From assembly GCF_000231385.2 (NCBI RefSeq), contig NC_018515.1:514501-578500 (forward strand): a DNA stretch of 64,000 nt, in the 5' to 3' direction. Shown piece after piece: positions 25,421 through 34,538 of this stretch. Below the pieces are notes generated by a model. That model saw nothing but the letters and a program-made list of their open reading frames with translations. It was not told the origin of the DNA and made no database searches. Both the position numbers and the translations under genes were made by a program. How positions within the stretch are numbered: position 1 is the first letter of the stretch; each line of letters opens with the position of its first letter. The stretch is from Desulfosporosinus meridiei DSM 13257. Lineage in GTDB: Bacteria; Bacillota; Desulfitobacteriia; Desulfitobacteriales; Desulfitobacteriaceae.

Positions 25421-26422
25421 ATGGCTGCAGAAATATACGTCATCTCAGGTTTCTTAGGAGCGGGAAAAACCACCCTGATCCAGAAACTGCTCAAAGAGGC
25501 TTTCCGAAATGAGAAGGTCGTCCTCATCGAAAATGATTTCGGTGAGATCAGTGTTGATGCCGCACTGCTCAAATCCAGTGGGGTTGAAGTAAAAGAAATC
25601 AATGCCGGGTGCATTTGCTGCAGCCTTTCAGGGGATTTTGTAAAAGCCCTTAAAGAGCTTTTGGATCGCTTCCGCCCTGACAAAATCATGATTGAACCAT
25701 CCGGCGTCGGTAAACTGTCGGACATTATAAAGGCATGCTCGGATCCCCGCATAAAGCCCTTGGCAACGGTTAAGGGCAAAATTACAGTGGCCGATGTGAA
25801 GCGCTGCCAAATGTATCTGGATAACTTCGGTGAGTTTTTTGAAGATCAAATCAAACATGCGGATGTAGTGCTGTTAAGTCGAACCGAGAGGTTTCCTGAC
25901 AAGGTGGATTCCGCCTCTAAGCTGGTGAGAGAGCTGAATCCACACGCGGCTATCATTGCCAAAGCCTGGAGTCGTATCCCTGCCGCTGAGATCTTGCATC
26001 CGGAGCAGGAGCATCATGGGCAGGGGGAGCACTCCCGCTACGGGCAGGGGTGCAGCTGCAGGCATCACGGCGCACAGGTTCACGAGGAGCATTGCCCTTC
26101 CGGTCATCACCACCACGAGGGCCATTGTGATGGTAAGCATAATCATGGGGCGGAAGATATCTTTGACACGGTTACCATACGAACCAAGGGGATCTTCAGT
26201 ATAGAGGATCTGCAGGCCCGGATTGCGAAGATGGAGCAGGGGGCAAAAGGGACCATCCTTCGTGCTAAAGGCATCCTGCGCAGTACAAGGGGATGTGTGA
26301 ATCTGCAATATCTCCCCGGAGAGTTAAAGATCACAAAATCTGCCGCTAGTGGTGATATGCTGTGCTTTATTGGCCGGAATTTAAACCAACAAGAGTTGGT
26401 CAGTCTCTTTGGCGGAGAGTAA
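25421..26422 (+). CDS. CobW/COG0523 family GTPase with histidine-rich region
   Basis: A 333-residue G3E GTPase of the kind that delivers metals such as zinc or cobalt to target proteins. Walker A is GFLGAGKTT, the conserved metal-binding CXCC is GCICCSL (~65), and Walker B follows in IMIEPSG. Between the GTPase and the C-terminal domain is a strongly metal-binding stretch, residues ~190-245, with runs such as CPSGHHHHEGHCDGKHNH. ATG 25421 is chosen because AAGGGGG lies 6 bases upstream; ATG 25415 abuts that site. It overlaps no neighbour but is 4 bases from the next gene, also a CobW-type protein. Confidence 0.9.
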   Translation: MAAEIYVISGFLGAGKTTLIQKLLKEAFRNEKVVLIENDFGEISVDAALLKSSGVEVKEINAGCICCSLSGDFVKALKELLDRFRPDKIMIEPSGVGKLSDIIKACSDPRIKPLATVKGKITVADVKRCQMYLDNFGEFFEDQIKHADVVLLSRTERFPDKVDSASKLVRELNPHAAIIAKAWSRIPAAEILHPEQEHHGQGEHSRYGQGCSCRHHGAQVHEEHCPSGHHHHEGHCDGKHNHGAEDIFDTVTIRTKGIFSIEDLQARIAKMEQGAKGTILRAKGILRSTRGCVNLQYLPGELKITKSAASGDMLCFIGRNLNQQELVSLFGGE

Positions 26423-26426
26423 GGTT

Positions 26427-28001
26427 ATGGCGATACCCGTTTATGTTGTGACCGGCTTTCTGGACTCCGGTAAAACGACGTTTCTAAATCATCTGCTGAA
26501 CAGGCGGGACTGGCGGGATGTCAGGATAATAGTCATTCAGTTTGAAACCGGCGAAGAGGATTTTCAAAGCCGGTATGGCAACTGCCCCAGCGTCTCCTTT
26601 CCGAAAAAAATGCTGGAACAGCAACCGGCGCAAATCGTGGAGCAAATTCGCGGCCTGTTGCAAAGCCGCGAGCTTGACGAACTATGGATCGAATGGAACG
26701 GGGTCGTTCCATTTTCCCAGTTGCAGGCTTTGCTTTTGCACGCCTCACTGCGCAACCTGTGCAAGATTCAAAAAGTCATACACGTAGCAGACGGGGGGGA
26801 GATCGAAAATTTGCTGGGCAGGACGGGAGGAGCCCTGCCCGAGCAGATTTCAACTTGTGATTTCGCCGTTGTACGTAATGTGCGTTCAGCACAGCTGTTT
26901 AAGGGAATTCGACGCCTGTTGAAGGGAATAAATCCCGGTGTTAAGGTCATCGAAATGAAGTCCTATAATGATTTATACAAACAGCTCTTCGTGAAAAAAG
27001 GGCGCCTTGTCGATATAGCCTTCCAGATGTTCCTCTTGATTGTCGCCCTGCACTTTGCCCTCAAGCCCTTGCTGGAGACGGCGCAAATTCCGGTCAATAC
27101 AATCATCAACGTGTTTTTGGGGATAATGTTGCAGGCTGTTCCCTTCTTGTTGATCGGAGTACTGCTATCCTCCGGGATTCAAGTTTTTGTCCCTCAGAAC
27201 GCCATTGAACGCAGGTTTCCTAAATCTATCGGCCTGGGCATGGTGGCTGCGATCTTGGGCGGCTTCTGCCTCCCGGTTTGCGACTGTGCTTCCATCCCCA
27301 TTTTTCGAAGTTTGGTTCGCAAGGGTATTCCCCTTCCCGTGGCCGTTACCTTTATGACAGCGACGCCGGTGATCAATCCGGTGGTCATTTTATCGACCTA
27401 TTATGCTTTCAGTGGGGATATAACGATTGTGATCAGTCGTGTGTGCCTGGGGATTGCAGCCGCTGTGAGCATTGGACTTATCGTTGGCGGCTGGGCAGCC
27501 AAAGGCCGTGTCTTATCCGGGGGGGCTCTTGACCAGCTAATGTGCAGCTGCGGCTGCTACGAGGACGCCGAATCCATCACTACGATTAAAGGCAAGGTCG
27601 GTCTGTTTATACGACATTCCCAAGCTGAATTTTTCAGCGTCGGCAAATATTTGGTGATTGGAATCTTTATCTCCTCGTTATTTCAAACCCTGGGAACAGG
27701 GATATTCACCACTGCCCAGAGTGGCGCAGGCTTGGCAATTTCCATGGTAATTATGATGGCTATAGCCTTTGTCCTCTCCCTATGTTCGTCCTCCGACGCA
27801 ATTGTGGCGCGTAGCTTTGCCAACCAATTCCCCATGGGTGGGATCATGGGCTTCCTGGTGTTCGGGCCGATGATGGACATTAAAAATGTGATGATGCTTT
27901 CCTCCGGGTTTACCAAGGGTTTTATCATCAAATTATTATTGACGGCGTTTAGCGTATGTTTTGCCATAGTTTTTTTATTCTCCAGCTTGGGAGGGATGTA
28001 A
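26427..28001 (+). CDS. Fusion of CobW-like GTPase domain with DUF318/ArsP-type permease
   Basis: A 524-residue two-part protein. Residues 1-~195 form a G3E GTPase-like domain with Walker A GFLDSGKTTF and WIEWNGVVP in place of the usual EPSG; no CXCC motif is visible. Residues ~200-524 form an eight-or-more-span DUF318 (YraQ/ArsP-like) permease with FCLPVCDCASIPIFRSLVRK, TATPVINPVV and LCSSSDAIVARSF. In other bacteria these are separate proteins (compare B. subtilis YciC/CobW and YcgR). The frame is uninterrupted across the join. The start is ATG 26427. The neighbours suggest metal transfer or efflux, with zinc the likeliest metal (inference). Confidence 0.85.
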   Translation: MAIPVYVVTGFLDSGKTTFLNHLLNRRDWRDVRIIVIQFETGEEDFQSRYGNCPSVSFPKKMLEQQPAQIVEQIRGLLQSRELDELWIEWNGVVPFSQLQALLLHASLRNLCKIQKVIHVADGGEIENLLGRTGGALPEQISTCDFAVVRNVRSAQLFKGIRRLLKGINPGVKVIEMKSYNDLYKQLFVKKGRLVDIAFQMFLLIVALHFALKPLLETAQIPVNTIINVFLGIMLQAVPFLLIGVLLSSGIQVFVPQNAIERRFPKSIGLGMVAAILGGFCLPVCDCASIPIFRSLVRKGIPLPVAVTFMTATPVINPVVILSTYYAFSGDITIVISRVCLGIAAAVSIGLIVGGWAAKGRVLSGGALDQLMCSCGCYEDAESITTIKGKVGLFIRHSQAEFFSVGKYLVIGIFISSLFQTLGTGIFTTAQSGAGLAISMVIMMAIAFVLSLCSSSDAIVARSFANQFPMGGIMGFLVFGPMMDIKNVMMLSSGFTKGFIIKLLLTAFSVCFAIVFLFSSLGGM

Positions 28002-28002
28002 T

Positions 28003-28878
28003 ATGCCGGCCAGGGCCTTCAATCCGCAAATTTTCTTAGAGTTCCTCTGCTATTCCGCTTTTGGGGGATTGATGTTCTTTTTGGTGCGCAGCGGGAAATA
28101 CCTTTCTTACGTCACGCCCAGAATGGAGCCCTATCTCTATTTCACGGCAATTGTCATGGGAATCTGGGCATGTGCTGGGCTGGGTAGGCTTTTCCGCCCG
28201 CAGTACAAAGTACGTTTTGCTCATTGCCTGGTCTTGGTAATTCCTATTTTATTGCTATTGCTCCCCCATACCCCTCTCAGCGCTGCCGATCTGTCCGGCA
28301 AATATACCGGTGGAAATGCTTTTTCCGGCTTTAAGGCCGCAACCGGTCTTCTAACCGCGGATCCCCCGAGGAACAGCCCTGCCCTCGCCGTGGATAAATC
28401 GATTGTCGCCGATGATTTCCCGCCAGTCGTTACGCCGCTGCCGGATAACCCATCGGATTCTAGAGAGGAATATTCAACGGACCTGCCCGGCCTGGATGTC
28501 AAGAAGAAGAAAATCACCATAGCCAATGAGGATTTTGGCGTGTGGATTTCCGAACTATATGGAAATATGGAACGATATAAAGGGTACACGGTTCTAATCA
28601 CGGGGTTTGTTTTCAAAGGCTCTGAAATGCTCCAAGCAGATGAATTCGTGTCCGCCCGTCTAATGATGACCTGCTGCACTGCAGATTTAGCGCCTGTCGG
28701 ACTGCTCTGCAGCTATGATAAGGCTGCCGAGCTGAAAACGGATTCATGGGTTACGGTTGAAGGTACCCTATTTATTGGAAAGCACATTTACAACAATGTG
28801 GCATACGACGACCCGCAGATTTCTGTGACGAAAATTACACCCGCAGCAGAAGTGAAAGGGTATGTCACTCCCTATTGA
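28003..28878 (+). CDS. DUF1980/TIGR03943 family membrane-anchored protein (YcgQ-like)
   Basis: A 291-residue protein with two or three N-terminal membrane spans and a C-terminal extracytoplasmic domain. The domain contains VLITGFVFKGSEML, ARLMMTCCTADLAPVGLLC and WVTVEGTLF, which are the family hallmarks. Family members are regularly encoded next to a DUF318 permease, as here one base after the fusion gene, and are thought to work with it in metal handling. The paired Cys-Cys in MTCCTAD may be a metal site (inference). Confidence 0.85.
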   Translation: MPARAFNPQIFLEFLCYSAFGGLMFFLVRSGKYLSYVTPRMEPYLYFTAIVMGIWACAGLGRLFRPQYKVRFAHCLVLVIPILLLLLPHTPLSAADLSGKYTGGNAFSGFKAATGLLTADPPRNSPALAVDKSIVADDFPPVVTPLPDNPSDSREEYSTDLPGLDVKKKKITIANEDFGVWISELYGNMERYKGYTVLITGFVFKGSEMLQADEFVSARLMMTCCTADLAPVGLLCSYDKAAELKTDSWVTVEGTLFIGKHIYNNVAYDDPQISVTKITPAAEVKGYVTPY

Positions 28879-28975
28879 ATTTTACTATTGGCAATCTTTG
28901 TTGATGCAGATACTTATGGTTCATCCTCGTTGAGTAATGCCTAATGAAGGAGCTTTTGCTAGAATAGCAAAAATG

Positions 28976-30091
28976 TCATTGAAATAGTTCCTCATAATTG
29001 CAGATACTGGTCTGTCGGCCTTCCTCAGTTAATTCTAGGGAGTGTCCGTCAAAGTGAAGACAGCCGTTTTTTTCCAGGCTTTTGACAATCTGTTGCGTAA
29101 AACCCTGGCTCCAGTTCAGATGAAGCTGTTCCGGCCGGATACCATTTTCCGGCGAGCCGTGGTCTCCGGATTCCCGATTGTAAAGATGAAAGAGCAGGGT
29201 TTTTTGGGCAAATTGAGTCTTCTGCAGCTTGCGCCGGCGCAGAGCACTGACCAGCCCCCGGCGTGGAGCAAAGATAAAGACCAGACAGAATATCATTCCC
29301 GTTACTACCGCCATGCTGCCGGCGATAGAGACATCAAAGAAAGCAGCTGCCTGGTATCCTAAGATGCCGTTGATGGCTCCAATGGCTCCGCTTAAGATCA
29401 GCATGCTCTTTAAATCATCTGTCAAGAGATAAGCTGTAACCGGCGGGCCGATCATAAAAGCAACTACCAAGACTGAGCCAACGGCTTCAAAAGCACTGAC
29501 AGCTGTCAGGGAAACCAGGGTCATCAGGCTGTAATGTACCAGGACAGGGGAGAAGCCCAGGGCTGCGGCCAGCATGGGATCAAAGGTAACCAACTTCAAT
29601 TCCTTGAAGAAAATAAGGATTACCAGCAGGTTGAGCAAGAGGATGATACCGCTGATGTAAATGGATTTGGCTCCCAGATCCAGACCTGAGATAACCAGGC
29701 GTTCAAAGGGAGCGAAGGCCAGCTCCCCTAAAAGGACGGCATCGGTATCCAGATGGACGGATCCGGCGTAACGGGTAATCAGGATGATAGCAATGCTGAA
29801 TAAGAGGGGGAAGACAATCCCAATGGCGGAATCCTCGGAGAGAAGTCGGGTACGGTTTAAGGTTTCCGTCAGCCAGACCGTGACGACTCCTATAAGGGTA
29901 GCCCCCAGGATTAAGAAAGGGGAAGAGAGGTCATGGGTCAGGAAGAAAGCCAGGACGATCCCCAGCAATATGGTATGGGTAATGGAATCCGACATCATAG
30001 ACATTTTGCGCAGGACCAAGAAGACTCCGGGCAGGGCACAGGACACGGCCACAATCACAGCAATCAATTGAATTTCAAATTGGGGAGACAT
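28976..30091 (-). CDS. Manganese/zinc ABC permease with C-terminal winged-helix-like extension
   Basis: A 371-residue member of the ZnuB/MntB/TroC-D permease family. Membrane spans occupy residues 1-~280, with family motifs SDSITHTILLGIV and AVGSVLVVAFMIGPP. About 85 extra residues follow, containing QQIVKSLEKNGCLHFDGHSLELTEEGR. They look like a DtxR/MntR-type winged helix, an extension known in some TroC/TroD-like permeases. It is the last of four co-directional genes and 6 bases from the previous one. Confidence 0.88.
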   Translation of the reverse strand: MSPQFEIQLIAVIVAVSCALPGVFLVLRKMSMMSDSITHTILLGIVLAFFLTHDLSSPFLILGATLIGVVTVWLTETLNRTRLLSEDSAIGIVFPLLFSIAIILITRYAGSVHLDTDAVLLGELAFAPFERLVISGLDLGAKSIYISGIILLLNLLVILIFFKELKLVTFDPMLAAALGFSPVLVHYSLMTLVSLTAVSAFEAVGSVLVVAFMIGPPVTAYLLTDDLKSMLILSGAIGAINGILGYQAAAFFDVSIAGSMAVVTGMIFCLVFIFAPRRGLVSALRRRKLQKTQFAQKTLLFHLYNRESGDHGSPENGIRPEQLHLNWSQGFTQQIVKSLEKNGCLHFDGHSLELTEEGRQTSICNYEELFQ

Positions 30092-30097
30092 CAGTGG

Positions 30098-31000
30098 TTA
30101 CCTCCTTTCGACTTGCAGGGCCAGTTTGGTTTGCCGGTGCCTGTAGATGCGGCTGATTATCCCCCGCTCAGGAGCAAACAAAAGGCTAAACAGAACAATT
30201 AAGCTGATAAAGAGCACAATACAGGGGCCTGTAGGCAACTTGGGAATCAGAGAGCTGACCGTTGTGCCGGCAATACCGGATAGCGCGCCGAAAACCGCTG
30301 CCAGCATCACCATCACAAATAGTTTATTAGTCCACTGGCGAGCGGCTACTGCCGGAGCAATGAGCATAGCACTCATTAGAATAACTCCGACGGTCTGCAG
30401 ACCAACAATAATTGCCAGAACAATCATAAAGGAAAGGAGTAAATTGAGTTTGCGGGGGGAGAAGCCGATACTTTGGGCGAAATCACTGTCAAAGGTAAAA
30501 AGTTTGAACTCTTTCCAAAAAACCACCAGCAAAGCGAGAAGAAAGGTACCACAGACCAGCATCAGAACCACATCCCGCTGCAAAAGGGTTGCCGCCTGCC
30601 CGAAGATGAAACGTTTCAGCCCGGCTTGATTGGAATTGGGGATTTTTTGCACATAGGTCAGGAGTACCATACCCAGCCCGAAAAAGACGGACAAGATTAA
30701 GGCCAGAGCACTGTCAAATTTTATCCGGGTGTGTTTAACGATTTGGACAATAAACAGAGTGGCCAGAAGCCCGGACAAGAGAGCTCCCAGCAAAAGAAAT
30801 TCGGTGTTTTTGCTGCCGGTGAGCAGAAAGGCCATAACAACTCCAGGCAGCGCGGCGTGGGAAACCCCGTCGCCCAAAAGGCTTTGCTTTCTGAGGACGG
30901 CGAAACTCCCCAAAAAACCGCTGATGATTCCTAAAATAGCTGACCCCAAAGCGACGGTTTGAAACGTATAGTCGTTTAACAACATCACCAATGCTTCCAT
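30098..31000 (-). CDS. Manganese/zinc ABC permease
   Basis: A 300-residue permease of the same family as its neighbour but without the extra domain. Motifs are LLGDGVSHAALPGVVMAFLL in the first third and LQTVGVILMSAMLIAPAVAA later, with about eight spans. It probably forms a heterodimeric channel with the longer permease. The start overlaps the end of nothing but is only 3 bases after the ATPase gene. Confidence 0.92.
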   Translation of the reverse strand: MEALVMLLNDYTFQTVALGSAILGIISGFLGSFAVLRKQSLLGDGVSHAALPGVVMAFLLTGSKNTEFLLLGALLSGLLATLFIVQIVKHTRIKFDSALALILSVFFGLGMVLLTYVQKIPNSNQAGLKRFIFGQAATLLQRDVVLMLVCGTFLLALLVVFWKEFKLFTFDSDFAQSIGFSPRKLNLLLSFMIVLAIIVGLQTVGVILMSAMLIAPAVAARQWTNKLFVMVMLAAVFGALSGIAGTTVSSLIPKLPTGPCIVLFISLIVLFSLLFAPERGIISRIYRHRQTKLALQVERR

Positions 31001-31003
31001 TGT

Positions 31004-31765
31004 CTACACCCTGCTTTTCAACAATGCCCCGCTGCTGCGGTACACGGTCTTTAAATTTTCTTCGTGGAAGACTTCCTTAACCGGTCCGCAGGCAACTACC
31101 CGCAGATTGATCAGGGTAACCCAGTCAAAATAATCAGCTACGGTCTGCAGGTCATGATGAACTACGACGACGGTTTTACCTTGAGCTTTCAATTCTTTAA
31201 GCAGCTGAACAATGGCCTTTTCCGTTTGGGCATCCACCCCTTTAAAGGGTTCATCCATGAAATAGATTTCCGCTTCCTGGACAAGGGCTCGGGCCAGAAA
31301 AACCCGTTGCTGCTGGCCGCCGGAGAGCTGGCTGATCTGGCGGGAGGAGAACTTTTCCATGCCGACTTTCTCCAGGGTTTGTTTAGCGATGGCCACATCG
31401 TTTTTGCCGGGACGTTTCACCCAGCCCAGCAGACCATAACGGCCCATAAGAACTACATCCAGCACAGTAGCGGGAAAATCCCAGTCGACACTGCCGCTTT
31501 GCGGAACATAACCGATTCTGATTTTATTTTTGGGTGAGTCACCCGTTTCCCCCGGCAGGAAACGGATGACGCCGGATACTGAAGTAAGCAGGTTAAGCAT
31601 AGCTTTAAGTAAAGTGGTTTTCCCTGCTCCGTTAGGACCAACGATGGCCATCAGCCGGCCCCTGGGGATTTTTAAGTCAACATCCCACAAAACGGGTTTG
31701 GCGTCGTAGGCAACGGTCAAATCTTCTACTTCAACCACATAGTCCAGGGTTGTTTTGTTCTCCAT
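31004..31765 (-). CDS. Manganese/zinc ABC ATPase
   Basis: A 253-residue ATPase with Walker A GPNGAGKTT, signature LSGGQQQRV, Walker B IYFMDEPFKGVD and H-switch VVVHHDL, as in MntB/TroB/ZnuC. It energises the two adjoining permeases. The gene starts 13 bases after the binding-protein gene. Confidence 0.94.
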   Translation of the reverse strand: MENKTTLDYVVEVEDLTVAYDAKPVLWDVDLKIPRGRLMAIVGPNGAGKTTLLKAMLNLLTSVSGVIRFLPGETGDSPKNKIRIGYVPQSGSVDWDFPATVLDVVLMGRYGLLGWVKRPGKNDVAIAKQTLEKVGMEKFSSRQISQLSGGQQQRVFLARALVQEAEIYFMDEPFKGVDAQTEKAIVQLLKELKAQGKTVVVVHHDLQTVADYFDWVTLINLRVVACGPVKEVFHEENLKTVYRSSGALLKSRV

Positions 31766-31778
31766 TTTAGTTCGCTCC

Positions 31779-32741
31779 TTACTTTAAGGCATCAACGATG
31801 GTATCAATATTGGCTTTGCAGGTGAGGATATAGGTCTCTGCTCCTGAATTTTCTCCGCCCAATGAGTCGGAATATAATTCGCCGCCGATAGCTACATTAA
31901 AGCCTTTGGCTTTTACTGCCGCTTGTAGGGCTTCAATGGTTTTGGGGGGGACAGAAGATTCCACAAAAATAGCTTTGATTTGTCGTTGACTGATATATTC
32001 GGCCAGACTGCTGACATCGGCAGTTCCGGCCTCGGAATCCGTGCTGATGCCTTGCAGACCCCGAACTTGGAAACCGTAGGCTTTGCCAAAGTAATTAAAA
32101 GCATCGTGAGCGGTGATCAGCACCCTCTGTCCCTCTGGCACTTCTGCTGCTCTCTGTTTAATGTAGGTATCTAATTCGTTTAACTGAATTAAGTATTCTT
32201 CCAGGTTGGACCGGTAGTGGGCTGCATGGACTGGATCGATTTCTGTTAAGCCTTTAGTCAGAGCTTTCGCGGCATCCTGCCAGAGTTTTACATCAAACCA
32301 GACATGAGGATCGTGAACTTGGGGATTATCTTCCGGGTGCAGCAGGCTGCTTTCCGGGAGGCCGTCTTCAATGCAGATGATCTGGCTGCCCTGTGTGCTG
32401 AGAGATTCAAAGATCTCCCCCATTTTCCCTTCTAAGTGTAATCCGTTATAGACTACAACGTCAGCATTTTGCATTAAACCGACATCTCCGGCACTGGCCT
32501 GATAGAGGTGAGGATCGATTCCCGGTCCCATTAAACCGTTGACGGTGACCTGTTCACCGCCGATGACTTTGGTCAGATCGGCCAGCATGGTTGTGGTAGT
32601 GACGATGTTCAGTCTTGAGTCGGCTGCTTCAGGAGCAGGGTTATTCTCTGTCCCTGTCTGCTTCTTAGTCTGAGTACACCCGGTGAATAGAAAGACAGCC
32701 ATAATTAAGAAACCAATGATTGATTTATTCTTGGCAAACAT
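31779..32741 (-). CDS. Manganese-type metal-binding lipoprotein (TroA/MntA/ZnuA family)
   Basis: A 320-residue family-9 solute-binding lipoprotein: signal with lipobox FTGC, MGPGIDPHLYQAS (first metal histidine), DPHVWFDVKLW (second), ITAHDAFNYF (third) and a Glu/Asp region near IFVESSV. It lacks the long histidine-rich loop typical of zinc-specific ZnuA, and it stands opposite an MntR-type regulator. I therefore favour manganese over zinc. It is the first gene of the operon. Confidence 0.9.
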   Translation of the reverse strand: MFAKNKSIIGFLIMAVFLFTGCTQTKKQTGTENNPAPEAADSRLNIVTTTTMLADLTKVIGGEQVTVNGLMGPGIDPHLYQASAGDVGLMQNADVVVYNGLHLEGKMGEIFESLSTQGSQIICIEDGLPESSLLHPEDNPQVHDPHVWFDVKLWQDAAKALTKGLTEIDPVHAAHYRSNLEEYLIQLNELDTYIKQRAAEVPEGQRVLITAHDAFNYFGKAYGFQVRGLQGISTDSEAGTADVSSLAEYISQRQIKAIFVESSVPPKTIEALQAAVKAKGFNVAIGGELYSDSLGGENSGAETYILTCKANIDTIVDALK

Positions 32742-33117
32742 TTAGAATCTCTCCTCGCATATTTGGATTTAAACATTCATTGTCAGCCATCCCTTGGTTA
32801 GACGGCAGAAAGGTTGGATTTTTTAACTGTCTCTTGCAAACAGCGAAAGGACTATTTCAAGAGTTGGATTGAGTCTTTAAAAAGTGATTACCTCGGACAT
32901 TATGTACTCTTATTCTCAAGAGTGCGTAAACATAAGCCGTTTTTATAATTAGAGATGCTACATACCTCCTTTTTACTCCGAAAAAAGTTGTTTGACACTC
33001 GGGATAGTTCCTTTTGATAGGGGCGGGAAAATCGCTTTCCCATGCCTAATATATGGAGCCTAAATTAAAAGTGTGACGAATATACTGTAATAATTCCAAT
33101 CAAAAGGAGCTGGTGGT
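32742..33117. promoter_or_regulatory. Divergent control region between metal operon and mntR
   Basis: This 376-base divergent spacer should hold the promoters of both units and the operator(s) of the DtxR/MntR protein. Visible palindromes are ACTCTT...AAGAGT (32906-32923) and GGGAAA-5-TTTCCC (33025-33041), and a TTGACA-like box lies near 32992. None matches a binding site I can name. An AAAGGAGC ribosome-binding site for mntR lies at about 33104. Confidence 0.5.
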
Positions 33118-33591
33118 ATGAGCAACAAAACCGACTTAGAATTTCGCACGGTAAGGGGATATCAACTCATTAACCAACAGGAAGGCCATCTTACTCCTGC
33201 AATGGAAGATTATTTGGAAATGGCCTACAGGCTTTGCCTTCAGCATGGTTATACTCGGGTGGGCACTATCTCTGAAGAACTGCATGTCAAGCCTTCTTCC
33301 GCTTCTAAAATGGTTTCCCGTTTGGTCGACCTGGGGTATTTGGAATACGATCGCTATGAAAGCATTTTATTGACAAAAAAAGGCCGGGAAAGGGGGGCTT
33401 ATCTATTAGATAGACATAATACGGTTGCTAAGTTTCTGCAATTAATTGGATGTCAAGAACCCTTGGAAGAGACAGAGCTGATCGAGCATTCTGTAAGTCC
33501 GTCAACCCTTTCCCTGTTGAATGCTTTGCTGGCTTTTTTTCAAAGTAATAGCTGCATTCTGCAAAGCTATGAAGATTACAAAAAGACATAG
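33118..33591 (+). CDS. mntR: MntR/DtxR-type metal-dependent repressor
   Basis: A 157-residue regulator. The N-terminal winged helix contains TPAMEDYLEMAYRL and VKPSSASKMVSRL (recognition helix). The dimerisation part shows DRHNTVAKFLQLIG and ETELIEHSVS. Positions matching the B. subtilis MntR metal ligands (Asp/Glu in MEDYLE, His in RHN, Glu and Glu-His in TELIEH) are all present, supporting manganese sensing. It has no C-terminal SH3 domain, as in MntR. It is divergent from the metal ABC operon it presumably represses. Confidence 0.9.
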   Translation: MSNKTDLEFRTVRGYQLINQQEGHLTPAMEDYLEMAYRLCLQHGYTRVGTISEELHVKPSSASKMVSRLVDLGYLEYDRYESILLTKKGRERGAYLLDRHNTVAKFLQLIGCQEPLEETELIEHSVSPSTLSLLNALLAFFQSNSCILQSYEDYKKT

Positions 33592-33678
33592 GCACTATCA
33601 TATTCTGACAGGCGCTTCTCCTTCTGGAAGTTCCGGAAGATGAGTACTCGGCGGAACATTTTTTAGGTCGGCATTTTT

Positions 33679-33717
33679 GTCGTTCCGCGAAGGGTCAAAG
33701 ATCCTCCGCGAAACGAC
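33679..33717. terminator. Inverted repeat after mntR
   Basis: GTCGTTCCGCG (33679-33689) and CGCGAAACGAC (33707-33717) pair with one mismatch. There is no T-run directly after, so it is only a possible terminator between mntR and the converging DUF2922 gene. Confidence 0.45.
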
Positions 33718-33772
33718 ATGTTTCGCCTATTACTTACTGGGGTTGCGCCAGAATGGGAATCAAGGCTGGTGT

Positions 33773-34012
33773 TTAAGCCTGAGGCGGGTCAAATAAATCA
33801 TCGGTAACAGTACCGATGACCTTGATGTCCCGTATGCCTGTAAGGGCACCGCTGGTCGTCAGGAAAACATTGCTTGAGACAATCGTATTCATGACGGCCA
33901 GGACCTCAGCTTGATTCAGGTCTTCCCGGGGAGTGGGAATCGTGATTGAAAACGTCTTTCCCCCCTCGGTGGCAAAACTTAACCTGACCACTTTGGTATT
34001 AGTAGTAGCCAT
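33773..34012 (-). CDS. DUF2922 family small protein
   Basis: A 79-residue protein: TKVVRLSFATEGGKTFSITI then PTPREDLNQAEVLAVMNTIV, ending FDPPQA. This pattern is typical of the DUF2922 family of Firmicutes, of unknown function. I chose the ATG preceded by GGAGGTGAG rather than an upstream in-frame ATG ten codons earlier. It lies 36 bases after a DUF1659 gene, its usual neighbour. Confidence 0.85.
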   Translation of the reverse strand: MATTNTKVVRLSFATEGGKTFSITIPTPREDLNQAEVLAVMNTIVSSNVFLTTSGALTGIRDIKVIGTVTDDLFDPPQA

Positions 34013-34048
34013 AGACTCACCTCCTTTTCTTTGGATTTTCATAAAGGT

Positions 34049-34273
34049 TTACTCCTCTATCAGCCTGAAATTTCTTTTTAATTGCACGTCCTGCAATGGG
34101 TGCTGTGACAGACTGAATAAGGCCTGAGCCACATCGTAAAGGGCTTCTTCGGAGGCATCCGCCCGCACATAGCTCAGGCTTTTTTGCCTGGTCACCGGGC
34201 TTCCGGCAGGAGTAGATCCGCTTTGGTAAATGGCTATCAGTGCAGAATTTAAAGCTTCAGCGATGATTGACAT
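34049..34273 (-). CDS. DUF1659 family small protein
   Basis: A 74-residue protein beginning MSIIAEALNSALIAIY and ending LKRNFRLIEE, as in DUF1659 proteins of unknown function. The start has AAAGGAGC upstream; a longer in-frame ATG exists ten codons earlier without a good site. It forms a two-gene unit with the DUF2922 gene. Confidence 0.82.
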   Translation of the reverse strand: MSIIAEALNSALIAIYQSGSTPAGSPVTRQKSLSYVRADASEEALYDVAQALFSLSQHPLQDVQLKRNFRLIEE

Positions 34274-34538
34274 TTGTTTGCTCCTTTCTAAGGTTTTTGA
34301 CAAACCGGCTGTCCGGCATGTCCCTATATACTATGAACTTGTATCACTGGAGGTTACCCCTGAAATATAAAGAATGTTCCAACCAGCTGACGTTGCCTGC
34401 TTCGGGCATGATCTTAGCAGGAGTTGTCACCAGATTTCCAACTTTGGAAGGTGATTTGCCGGGTCATAGCCAAGCTTTCACCATTTGAAACCCGCCTGCG
34501 TATGCTGTCCTAAAAGCTATTAAAAGGCGGGAATCAAA

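Noticed and set aside
34267-34488. A 73-codon plus-strand frame before the DUF3102 gene
   Set aside because: It overlaps the DUF1659 start region and shows no motif or convincing start.
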